NCBI GenBank assembly: GCA_024663395.1
Contig: JANFAH010000008.1
Span: 620,001-684,000 of the forward strand
Reading direction: 5' to 3'
Length of the DNA: 64,000 nucleotides
Source: Pisolithus tinctorius
Lineage: Eukaryota > Basidiomycota > Agaricomycetes > Boletales > Pisolithaceae
Shown: positions 56,401 through 64,000 of the stretch, in pieces
Position numbering within the stretch: position 1 is the first letter of the stretch
How the letters are laid out: every line of letters begins with the position of its first letter
Position numbers and translations under genes: made by a program
The notes under the pieces: generated by a model
The model's input: the letters and a program-made list of their open reading frames with translations, nothing else
Told to the model about the DNA's origin: nothing
The model's database searches: none

Positions 56401-56926
56401 CAGTGACTGTCCGGTCACCTATTTGGCTATTCACCGTGACTGTACCACGTCCGGGTACGGCAGCTGGCTTGGTCCCTATCCCGGAGACTGTTTTGTCTGG
56501 TAGTACCTCGTAGGTAGTGAATGCTTCGCGATGAGCGCAGATGTGCGATGTTGTAGCACTATCAGCCAACCACACGTACGCAGAATAAGCCTCTGATTTG
56601 GGGGACTTTGTATCTACACTTTCGGTAGAGGAGAATGCTACATCGTCTTTGGAGTCCGTATTCTCCACCGCGCGATGCGCCTTATCTGATCGTCCGGAGC
56701 GTTTACTAGACCGCTTCCTGTCCCGATCTCTATCCCGGTCTCTATCCCGGTCTCTAGATCTCTGTCTTCGCCGTTTATCTTTGTTATCCGGGTTGGTCCA
56801 ACACTCCTGAGTGGTGTGGCCAAACCGTCGGCAGTGTCCGCATTTAGGTTTATTCTTGAAGCGGCACTCGGAGGTTTTGTGATTGGTGCGACCGCATATG
56901 TCACACGGGCCCAGATGATCGGCCTT
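53465..56926 (-). CDS. Copia Pol: nucleocapsid, protease, integrase, RT, RNase H
   Basis: In phase with Gag and following its TGA. Domains in order: two zinc knuckles (C-DI-C-GRTN-H-KTSE-C and C-GH-C-RRFG-H-TTQE-C), an Arg/Asp repeat tract, aspartic protease WLADSATTSHICAH, the gag-pre-integrase HLYEL to CEACTAAKQ region, integrase (HTDVWGPARTTS, RCDNGTEYINN, PYSPSQNGVAERFNRTV), reverse transcriptase (QMDVKGAYLNGKLKEEIYM and catalytic WVDDLVLVTN) and RNase H (YSDADFANDDD, LYGDNQSALAIAKN). It ends ALGMTPA eight bases before the 3' LTR. Without readthrough or reversion of the TGA it is probably not made. Confidence 0.92.
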   Translation of the reverse strand, partial: KADHLGPCDICGRTNHKTSECRFKNKPKCGHCRRFGHTTQECWTNPDNKDKRRRQRSRDRDRDRDRDRDRKRSSKRSGRSDKAHRAVENTDSKDDVAFSSTESVDTKSPKSEAYSAYVWLADSATTSHICAHREAFTTYEVLPDKTVSGIGTKPAAVPGRGTVTVNSQIGDRTVTVNLCDVLHVPSSPNNLFSIGRLDAQGGRSISGGGQIELRNSSGDVIALGKRKNHLYELQFTVPTRSEQTSLADETTSWKTWRKRFGHIGISGLRRLFHKKLVKGFEVDPNSPDFNCEACTAAKQTREPHPSEAAHRSSAPGELTHTDVWGPARTTSIHGDRYYISFIDDATRYATMYYMKQKGEATERVKEYVQMLERQKDILPKRIRCDNGTEYINNALITWCKEKGILLEPTAPYSPSQNGVAERFNRTVVELGRAMLLARDMPKFLWCEAISHAVYVRNRAWTRTYERTPYEGWYGQEPDVSHLQEFGTRVWILDKHQTISKLDARSHAHPFVGFLDGPRTVQYFDAHTRQIRTSRNYRFHPEINPPPRDLPLAGGDTGGEGERTVSDKAESKRKQTESPDEPMRRSKRIRTSHDYNVLNDPLPDLDELLNDDQTSENRELSSAERVYLAFNESTLGEGDPKTLQEAKASPEWPEWQKAIEAELQQLQEKGTWILVDPPEGRKPISNKWVFTRKYDRDGVLQKYKARLVARGYSQVPGMDYNDTYSPVVRLETIRLILSLANAQNWEIQQMDVKGAYLNGKLKEEIYMEQPEGFDDETGRLCKLIKTLYGLKQSGREWNEELNGQLQTIGFARLHSDPCVYIRKTSTTIEIIMVWVDDLVLVTNTAELMTKLKTQLQNMFEVTDLGDPSKLVGIEITRKRTNGTITLSQTRYIEGLLQKYGMTDANPVKTPLDPGTRLSPRDTEAEGVPSGNYATLIGHLMYASVATRPDITYAVNRLASFTANPDLSHWTAAKRILRYLAGTKGYGITYKADPAHPEHNKLIMYSDADFANDDDQISISGYVSTFNQGAITWYSKKQNHVALSTAEAEYISMANATREIIWLRSLLSELDRPQLEATTLYGDNQSALAIAKNAQYHQRSKHFDTKNHFIRDCAKRETIDLKYCPTVEMTADIFTKALTRPKHEHNREALGMTPA

Positions 56927-57856
56927 TCATTTATTGCTCCCGCCGCTCTTGGCGTAATGCCCACTTTCTCTGCCTTCACGCTTGCGGCGTTCCCACTCGG
57001 TGCGGAGTAGCGATATTATCTCTTGCGTAGATATCTTTGTTGTTTGTGAGTGCGACCCTCCGAGGAAGCCGGAGGTATAGCTATCCCACGAGGTAGGGAG
57101 TGACGACAACAACACGGCCTGGAACTGGGGATCAGGCATGACGTCACCCATTTCATACAGCCAGTTCTGCAAGTCACGTAGTCTAGTGATATGATCGGGG
57201 AGGTCCGTGTCCTCCTGCGCCTTGAGGCCATAGATCTCGCGCCTAATAGCAGCGATGGACTGTTGGCCCTGAGTTTCGTGTACCACGTGTAGATTACGCC
57301 ATAGCGTGGCACTAGTCTCCGTCTCTGACTGGGCGTGGACGGTCTGATCGTTAGCAAGATTTGCCATAAGCGTCGCATACGCGTGTTTGTCACGTTTCCG
57401 CCAGGCATTCAATTCGTCCGGCAGGGTCTCGGACGGCTGTGGGTCATCCCCTGTCACCATCTCGTACAGATCCTGGAGCCGAAGTACGGCGGCGATCTTC
57501 TTTTTCCACGCTGCCCAGTTATTAGAGGTGAGCTTCTCCGTCTTGACTATTTTCATCTCTCCCTCTCGTCCTCTTTCTCTAGACCTGGCTCGTCCTTTCC
57601 CCTTCGACAACGCCGTCGTCGACGTCGAGGACCCATCGATGGCTGGGCCCGGTCCTGTCGGTTGTGACGAGGGCCCTGCAACTGTGGGTGAACCTATTGG
57701 TGAGTTGGGCGTTACCTGAGGCGTCCTCGAGGCACTAGCTGACGCTATCGGTGCTGCAGGTGAGGACGGCGTCGGTTCGTTGGTCTGTGCGTTAGGGGGT
57801 CCGTCCCCTTCGGGCGTCGTGCCTCGCGGATTGGCCGGCGCCCTTGCTCTCGACAT
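56927..57856 (-). CDS. Copia Gag, 309 residues, ended by in-frame TGA
   Basis: It starts at the ATG at 57856, 101 bases after the 5' LTR. The N-terminus is Pro/Ser/Thr-rich, then EKLTSNNWAAWKKKIAAVLR, LANDQTVHAQSETETSATLW and RDLQNWLYEMGDVMPDPQFQ, typical of copia capsid (UBN2-type) regions. The TGA (56929-56927) follows GGSNK and precedes KADHLGPC, ahead of the zinc knuckles, so the truncated Gag lacks a nucleocapsid. This suggests a nonsense change (CGA to TGA) rather than an evolved gag terminator. Confidence 0.9.
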   Translation of the reverse strand: MSRARAPANPRGTTPEGDGPPNAQTNEPTPSSPAAPIASASASRTPQVTPNSPIGSPTVAGPSSQPTGPGPAIDGSSTSTTALSKGKGRARSRERGREGEMKIVKTEKLTSNNWAAWKKKIAAVLRLQDLYEMVTGDDPQPSETLPDELNAWRKRDKHAYATLMANLANDQTVHAQSETETSATLWRNLHVVHETQGQQSIAAIRREIYGLKAQEDTDLPDHITRLRDLQNWLYEMGDVMPDPQFQAVLLSSLPTSWDSYTSGFLGGSHSQTTKISTQEIISLLRTEWERRKREGRESGHYAKSGGSNK

Positions 57857-57941
57857 CTCTATTCTCCCCCTCCTAGCAGATAAGCGGGTGGATCTTCTCG
57901 GCTCTATGTTGGTGGCTTGGCGACGAGGTCAGTTACGAGCA

Positions 57942-57957
57942 GACGGGGCTCATAACC
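57942..57957 (-). promoter_or_regulatory. Copia primer-binding site, initiator tRNA-Met half
   Basis: The minus strand reads GGTTATGAGCCCCGTC directly after the 5' LTR. GGTTATGAGCCC is complementary to GGGCTCATAACC, the anticodon stem-loop of eukaryotic initiator tRNA-Met with its CAT anticodon. Drosophila copia and yeast Ty5 prime from such a cleaved half-tRNA. Confidence 0.8.
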
Positions 57958-58296
57958 TGTTAGGAATAATGTGTGCGCGGTGGCTGACGTTGGAGTGATC
58001 AGGTATAAGCAAGGTTGTGCACGAGGGTGCTCGGTTTAGGACTCAGCGTGCTCAGGCAGGGATGCGGGTCGACGAGGTGACGTTCTCGTCTCATAGGGAT
58101 TCTATCCCCTGCGGTAGCTACCTTATATCTACGTCGTATATTTGATATCTCGTCTGTTGGGGCGCGTCCACCCCTACTCCCGCCTTTGTATTTTTTGCTT
58201 TGTTTGTCCCCTTCTTGGGGTTATGACATATCTCCCGCGCTCTCTGCGCGTCATCGTTTCCTTATTTGGGTGTGACGGCGGATTGGTATTCCCACA
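57958..58296 (-). repeat. Copia 5' LTR
   Basis: 339 bases, retaining the CpG at 58247. On the minus strand it starts TGTGGGAATACC and ends ATTCCTAACA. Confidence 0.95.
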
Positions 58297-58946
58297 TGTA
58301 TGCACTGCGAAAAAATCTGATATGACAGTCCAGTGCAAAAGACATTGAGGAGTGCTTCATCATTGAATTGGGCATCCCCTGCCAGCAGCTCGAACTCCGT
58401 AAGATAGTCGTCAACTGATTGACCATCATGTTGCTTCAAAGCAAGGAGTTTGTTCTGGGCCTGCATCTTCTTGTTTGGCTCACTAAATTTCTCCTTTAGG
58501 GCATTAGCAAAGTTCTCCCAACTGTCGAGCTCTGGACATGCTGCTCCGGCATGTCGCTTATTACGAAGGCCAATTACCCACTGCTGGGTGCGGCCAGCTT
58601 TCATGTACAACATAGCATAATTAACTTTGATAATGTTGGTGGCAAAAGTGGATGCATTAGTTGCAAAATTCAACTCAAGTTGATTGATGAATGCATCGTA
58701 TTTTTCATTCAATCCATCATATACATCTGGTTGGGCCACCTTCACTTTTGGGGTACGATTCTGGAGGAGTGTCTGCATGAATGCAGCGCGAAAATCTTCT
58801 TGAGCCTGAAGAGATGCTTCAAGAAGTGGGTCTCATCTACTGTGTGGCTGAGACTGAGGATGGTGCTGTGGCTGTGGTTGTGAACTCAATTGGGAAGGAG
58901 GTGCTGGAGATGACATGGGTAAGTCAAAGTCGGGAATAGGAGCCAT
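58297..58946 (-). pseudogene. Ty3-B Gag, N-terminal part
   Basis: It starts at the ATG at 58946 (MAPIPDFDLPMSSPAPPSQL). An in-frame TGA at 58833-58835 stands in SQPHSR-stop-DPLLEA where Arg CGA fits. Then VKVAQPDVYDGLNEKYDAF, LNFATNASTFATNIIKVNYA, KFSEPNKKMQAQNKLLAL and DDYLTEFELLAGDAQFND, a Ty3 capsid. It is cut by the copia element at 58297 and resumes at 53113. Confidence 0.85.
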
Positions 58947-59196
58947 GTTGCTGTCTGAGCGTTAACCTAATGTAATGATCTGCTGTTGGTGCGTGCGTTG
59001 ACGAAGGAACGCGAATACTATAGTCAACCTAATGCTGATAGCAAGACTAAGTTACAGGACAAGGCCAACGACAGGAGGCACACCTGATAGCAAGAGGTTA
59101 ACGCTAGGGGAAAAACGAGTAGCACGGCAGAGGGCTATGTACTGTACAGTAGGGTGAAACATGATGAATAAGAAGGTGAGACAAGACATGTCATAT

Positions 59197-59623
59197 GTTG
59201 GGGCCAGACCAGTCAACCGATCAGTTGATCGACGAGTTTCCTTACACCTCTATTGCAAACGCTCGCAGTATTCCTTTGCGAGTACTGAAACATTCTCGTT
59301 GCCGCACCCATTTCATCTGTGGTCAGCGTAAGCTGCCAAATCACTGTCGACTTTTACACTTAGGTTGGCCAACCACTGCAACCAACCAACAGCGAACATT
59401 CACGGCCTTGTTCCTCATTGCTTGTAAAGTAGCAGACTATCTGTATCGAAATATCACAACGGAATGAATAAAACTTACTTGCTTGCTGTTTATACTGAAG
59501 CCTTGGAACGACAAGCACTCAATGTCTTACACCTTGTCCAAAGATGGACGTAACTAGTCACTCGGCGGCGTATACAAACAACATCACAGATACTGTTCAT
59601 TTCAAAGACGTAGCAACGGTACA
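59197..59623 (-). mobile_element. Putative 5' LTR of Ty3-B
   Basis: The minus-strand sequence starts TGTACCGTTGC and ends GGCCCCAACA, with a GTATAAAC box near 59493. The position upstream of gag fits, but without the matching 3' LTR (lost) the borders are guesses. The bases 58947-59196 would be the leader; no primer site is recognised. Confidence 0.4.
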
Positions 59624-60281
59624 TGTTATTGGAGTGGGATGTGGGTGGGAAGGGGAGGGGAGGGGTTAATAGTACAAAATGAGACGAGAAAAACAATCAT
59701 ACAATGCCGGCGGACGAAGCTGCGAGGCTACGCGACGAGAGGCTGAAACGGAAGGGCTCTAAGTCGCAGGGATTGAGAAACAGGGGAAAGAGAGGACCAG
59801 ACATACCCAGGCGAGAAATCGACGATCAAATTCCTGGGCGTCAAGATTACTCTCAGTTGGCAGAAAGATACGGAGTAGAAGATGGAAAACGAACCAGGGC
59901 AGCGATTCACCAGTCAAGACGTCCACCAGCTCCTTCGATAACCAGACGACGAACAAGAATTGGAGGGAATGAAAGAGAGAGGGGAGCCGAGACGACGTCG
60001 AAGGACCAGACGAGGCGTGCAATCTGCCAAAGACCTAAACGACAAAAAAGATCGTCAGTTACTAGCATAAAGGATAGAAAGAAAAGGGGACGAACGATGA
60101 GCAACGAATCGAGTATCAAGACACGCATCTGAACCAACGAGACAAGAAGCAGATAGGAAAAGGCTGGTCGGAGGAAAGAGAGAGAAAAAAAAAGAAAAAA
60201 AACCAGAAGACGAGGAGAAAGGACAGTAGGGGCAGAGGGGGAGGGGGAACGATGACGACGGAGCTTGGATGGTGCTTACGC
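59624..60281. other. Intergenic, downstream of the protease gene
   Basis: CpG content returns to normal here, marking the edge of the decayed repeat block. A plus-strand frame at 59704-60132 is low-complexity Arg/Lys and not supported as a gene. An A-rich purine tract lies at 60180-60205. Confidence 0.5.
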
Positions 60282-62473
60282 TCACTTGGGGGTGTACTCG
60301 ATATCGTAGAACTGGGCAGAGGGATACCTCTCGAGGAGCTGCTTGAAAGCCCACCAAAGGGGCGTAGCGTAGGTGATGTGGTTGTGCATTCCTCGGGGCA
60401 TTCCCGAGTGCAGGATGGCGAGCCCGCCGCCGTCGCCAGTGAAAATGAGAGCACCGGAGTCGCCCTTGGCCGAAAAGTCACCAGAGCCCTTGCAGTTGTA
60501 GACAACGACCTCGCGGGACTCGAGTCCGAACTCGGTGCAAGTGTAGGCGTCCATGCCGGAATAGTTGCCCAATGTAAGCTTGGTGGTGCTGCCATACTTG
60601 CCGACGACATAAAGTGGCTCTCCATTCTTGTCTTCCGTATCGGGATTGATGGCGAGGCGGCGAGGCAGAGCGCGGAGGATGGGGAGCTGGAGGTCAGCTG
60701 GGATCGTCTTGTTCTGGCGAATGGTAGCAACGGGCCAGAAGCGATCCTCGAGTTGGCCGGCGTTGTATTGGTTACCTGAAGAGTTGAAATGTTAGTTTGT
60801 AAGCGAGATTGGGATGGAGGGGAGGGAAGAAGGGGGAAATGGAAGGGAATGTACCGAGATCGACGATGTTTCTCGTGAAATTCTTGAGCTTCTCCTCATT
60901 GACGGCCAATGTGGCGATGTCTCGCGTGTAGTGGCGCTCGTCGACCCTGACGGAGATCTCAGGAGCCCAGTGGACTTCACCGAGCTTGCGGTTATTGGCA
61001 TCCCTCCACTTCTCGTCGACTTCGTCGAAGAGTTCCTGGAGAGTGGCGTTGTCTTGGTGCTTCTCGTCCAAGGAGGTCTGCTTGCGTTGGATAGCTCTGG
61101 TGGTCTGCCCGCCCGACTTGGACTCCAAATCCTCCAGCTCTCCAGCAAGTCGAACGGCATCGCGGAGCCCCGTGTTGACGGCGTCTTCGATCTCGTCGAA
61201 GGCACGAGCGAAACGGCGTTCACCACAGACAAGGATGCTCTGAGGGTTGGCGGCATCGAAGTCGTAGTGGGTGGTCGTGTCAAGGGAGGCAACGTGTTTA
61301 TTAGTGAGAGCGAGGATCGTGTCGCTGGGGTCGCCGTTGCGGGTCTTGACCTCCTGGAACAGAAGCGTGAGGGTGCCCTGCGCATCATCGGAGGCCCTAG
61401 CGATGGGGATGCCCAGGCCAGTGTTGAAAGGATGGTTGAGGCCGAAAGCAGGGCTGGTGTTATCCTCGACGCGCATCAGAGGCGGGCCGTCGAGCCTTTC
61501 GACAGTCCCTTCGTACCACTCGACGACCACACCGGTGACCTGGGCATCATTGAGGATGTGAAGGATGTCGGGGGTGGCATCGCGAACAGCTCCGGCGTTG
61601 GTGGTGTTGGGATGGACGGAAATCCACACTACGACAGGCCCAAAGCTTTCCTCGCCGTCCTCCTCGACGACGGTCGAGAACCGAGCAGTCTTGAGCGCTG
61701 AGTACTTGAGGCCATGAGCCTTCATCACATCCTTGATCTGAGGGACGACGGTCGCATCCCACACCTCGTTGAGGCGCGTACCGAAGACACCATAGGCAGT
61801 CTTGGTGGCGATTCTGAAGAAGCGGTCTCCAAGCGCGGGGATCGCGAAGGGGTTGGTCTCGAAATCGGAACGCCACAAGAGCTTGGGAGGGCTGCTGGAG
61901 ATGCCGTGGTACCAGAAGTTTATCTCGAACTGGGAGATGAGGTCAGGAGCGACGACGGTGAGGGCATCCGAGTTGTTACTGAGCTGCGAGAAGAGGGTGC
62001 CTGCCTTGCTTACGATGGGGGAGGTTGGAAAGGACTGAGAGGTGGGAGACATAGGAACAGCGCTGCCTTGTGCGGGAGGCTGGGCTGAGTACTTGCGCCT
62101 CAGACACTCAACCTGAAAGCAGTTCACGGCTGAAATGGAATGCAAACGGATGCTAAGCATGTCAGAACTGAAATGCACAAAGAAAGACAGAGGATGGAGA
62201 GGGAGACTTACAACCAAGGCGGACGGGGTCAGCCCTAACCCTTTGCACCTTATCTCTGACTCCTGGAAGAGCATCTACGAGGCGGACGAACAATCATGAG
62301 TGAGAGAGACGGACGTATAACGACGAAAGCAGCTCACTGTCGCCCAGGAACCCGAGGGTAATGAGCTCTTGCTCGCTCAGATCGACGATCTCTGGGGGGA
62401 AACGTTCAGCAATGGCAACGAAGAGGAACGACGGGAGCAGCGACTCGCTCTTGCTCCGATATTTGCGATCCAT
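60282..62473 (-). CDS. Trypsin-like serine protease domain protein, four exons
   Basis: Model: exons 62473-62338, 62274-62212, 62129-60855 and 60775-60282; introns 62337-62275, 62211-62130 and 60854-60776 all obey GT-AG, giving 655 residues. The start sits in a strong context (GCCGCCATGG at 62473). ILALTNKHVAS offers the catalytic His and SAKGDSGALIF the catalytic Ser (GDSG); the Asp cannot be placed by eye. N-terminal to the protease is an uncharacterised region (RFSTVVEEDGEESFGPVVVW). After GDSG comes GGLAILHSGMPRGMHNHITY and the end YDIEYTPK. There is no signal peptide, so an intracellular location is likely. Such proteins occur in many basidiomycetes with unknown substrate. Codons are CpG-rich and the frame is intact, in contrast to every gene to the left. 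Confidence 0.85.
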
Positions 62474-62640
62474 GGCGGCAAAAGAAACAAAAAAACAAGT
62501 AGTTCACGAGAGGTTGTAGTAAGAAAAGCGCAGGCAAGTAACTCGACGATGGGGATGAGTTGGGGGAAAGGATGGGAAAACGCAAAGAGCCCGCTGACTA
62601 AGCGGGGGGAGCGCGTGCGAGGAGGCTAGGCACAATTCTG
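62474..62640 (-). promoter_or_regulatory. Short upstream region of the protease gene
   Basis: Only 167 bases separate the start codon from the SINE-like repeat. No TATA box is evident; pyrimidine-rich stretches occur on the gene strand. Confidence 0.35.
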
Positions 62641-62817
62641 TCATCACAGTGACGGCCCATACCTGGGCGAATGAGATAGACAGCACTGTAAAAATTGACA
62701 TGCCCGGATTTGAACGTCATGACGCCATGGTGGCAGCCGTCTGAGCGACTACAGACAGCAGCGATGCAGACGACTAGGTTCAGCTGCGGAGGTGTGGCAG
62801 AGGTTGCGACGACTATT
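62641..62817 (-). repeat. SINE-like dispersed repeat, CpG-rich copy
   Basis: It is the partner of 6123-6299. The B-box-like GTTCAAATCC is at 62715-62706 on the minus strand and a T5 run is at 62695-62691. It retains about fifteen CpG sites that are TpG or CpA in the other copy. Confidence 0.7.
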
Positions 62818-64000
62818 TGCAGCGGGAGTCTTGCCCCCATCACTCAGTTTCGCGACTGTCGTACTAAATATACTCGATGTCAGGAATACAAGTCCTGGGT
62901 TCAGCGTCGGACGATAACCCAAAGGTACCTCCATGGGTCCTCTTGGCGCTCGGAGGCCACAAGGTCTGTCACCTGTTGAAACTGACATGCGACGACACCA
63001 TCCAATCCCAGTACAGACCCCCCCCCCCCCTCCTTGTCCTCACTACCCTCTCCCTCGCACATTTAGGAATAATCACTTCCACGCAACTCCTAGTAGATCT
63101 GTTCCTAGTCCACGCAACAGAGGCTTGTGTTTTTCACTTCGCTGTATTCCTCTACCCCCTCTCCCCTTTTGTCAGGTCGGAAGAGGCCGCTAAATTAATG
63201 GCAACGACCATTCCGAGGACCACGACCCGCCAAATACCGCTTCCAGCTTCACACGTACCGCCCCTTCATGACAGATCATTTTGTTTTCCCCATACGGACC
63301 CGTTGTTAGGTCAGATATGCAGATACAGGGTGCCGTGCATCCGGCCGTCTTCTCAAGAGCACGTTGCAGATGGGCAGGGAAAACGTAAACGGTTTTTGCT
63401 TCACAGACACCCTTCGGTCGTCGGTGCTCGAAGACAGCAGGGACAGTAAATGGGCTATGGTGGTGAAGGATGTCATGGTTTCTCTGGGATCACCCAAGCG
63501 TCCGTCGGTTATCGGGATATGAAGGGGTAAGATTGCCACCAATGTGACCCGAGATATTCAGGGGTATGGTCCTCGGAAATTGGCCACAGCCACGTGTCAA
63601 GGCGCCCGTCAGTGCCGTTGGTCCACCTGTAAAGGAGGGTGTGTCCACTACACCGATCTTGGAGCTGGCGAAGAGTCTTGGCGGTCTGTCTGTCTCACGA
63701 GGCAGTCACGAGCACGACCACATTCCAGAGGGATAAAGTAGCAACCGACGCTGGGAGAGACAGTACCATTCACAATCTCACAATTCGAGCCGAGAGTATT
63801 CTGGGGCCCGGATAAATTCCGCCTATTAACCCGTCTTCGTCTGCGTTTTTGGCGTACATAACCCCTCGGCCTTCCTCCCCCTCATATACACACGAGATAC
63901 CACTAGCCCTAGCATGGATGTGTCACCTGTCGTCAGATGCTCTCTATAGCATTGGTGTTCTGGGGCTGAGGTAGGGCTGCATGGTCCGATATTCGAAGGG
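62818..64000. other. Intergenic sequence without recognised gene
   Basis: CpG-normal DNA with a 13-base C run at 63018-63030. Frames up to 190 residues occur but show no motif or codon signature that I trust. Confidence 0.45.

Larger units (their letters stand above)
53119..58296 (-). mobile_element. Near-intact Ty1/copia element, 5178 bp
   Basis: Two 339-bp LTRs (53119-53457 and 57958-58296) differ at one base (53408 T, 58247 C, a CpG to TpG change). The target duplication is TGTAT (53114-53118 and 58297-58301). One long frame on the minus strand is interrupted by a single TGA. It is inserted in the gag of Ty3-B. Confidence 0.97.

Noticed and set aside
59704..60132. 142-residue Arg/Lys-rich frame
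   Set aside because: Low complexity, no motif, sits in the convergent flank of the protease gene.
60814..61701. 295-residue plus-strand open frame
   Set aside because: Antisense shadow of exon 3 of the serine protease gene; no motif.
63018..63030. C run as a possible telomeric or regulatory feature
   Set aside because: A simple homopolymer; no TTAGGG-type repeats and no gene nearby.

Overview
The window is repeat-dominated nuclear DNA of a mushroom-forming basidiomycete (Agaricomycetes). Evidence: a FunK1-type fungal protein kinase, a TET/JBP-type 2OG-Fe(II) dioxygenase, a KDZ (Kyakuja-Dileera-Zisupton) transposase, several Ty3/gypsy elements and one Ty1/copia element of fungal type, and short (about 50-100 nt) GT-AG introns. 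No organism name can be read from the sequence.

Layout. 1-6.3 kb: partial LTR (family A), a decayed TET/JBP gene (-), a degenerate minisatellite and a decayed FunK1 kinase gene (-). 6.1-11.5 kb: SINE-like repeat, gag/protease fragments of an uncharacterised retroelement (E), repeat J, one arm of a long inverted repeat, a tRNA-like sequence and a 64-bp palindromic satellite. 12.7-16.0 kb: an uncharacterised multi-exon gene (-). 16.2-24.2 kb: tandem repeats, three pairs of hairpins with constant 7-nt loops, a second repeat J and two solo LTRs (family F). 24.6-31.0 kb: an uncharacterised spliced gene followed by a decayed KDZ transposase (+). 31.1-32.3 kb: the inverted counterpart of the satellite and of the repeat arm at 9.6 kb. 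32.3-41.4 kb: retroelement pol fragment, third F solo LTR, Ty3 gag (+) split by an A solo LTR, and a chromodomain Ty3 pol (-). 41.4-59.6 kb: a nested stack. Element Ty3-B (-) was split by an A solo LTR, which was split by a young complete Ty3 element (Ty3-C). Ty3-B was separately split in gag by a young copia element. 60.3-62.5 kb: the only clearly intact host gene, a four-exon trypsin-like serine protease (-). The last 1.5 kb carries a second SINE-like copy and no gene.

How it fits together. Target-site duplications (TSDs) and reading frames that rejoin across the insertions order the events: Ty3-B first, then LTR-A, then Ty3-C inside LTR-A; the copia element went independently into Ty3-B gag. 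Older layers have lost most CpG, and at least eight in-frame TGA stops lie where an Arg CGA codon is expected. The only differences seen between the two LTRs of each young element (one per element) are also CpG to TpG. This points to cytosine methylation and deamination, with an enzyme family thought to act on 5-methylcytosine (TET/JBP) now itself decayed in the window. Ty3-C shows all parts expected of a Tf1/sushi-like self-priming chromovirus, including a TATA box 32 nt from the predicted start, an 11-nt self-complementary primer site, a -1 frameshift heptamer with hairpin, and a polypurine tract.
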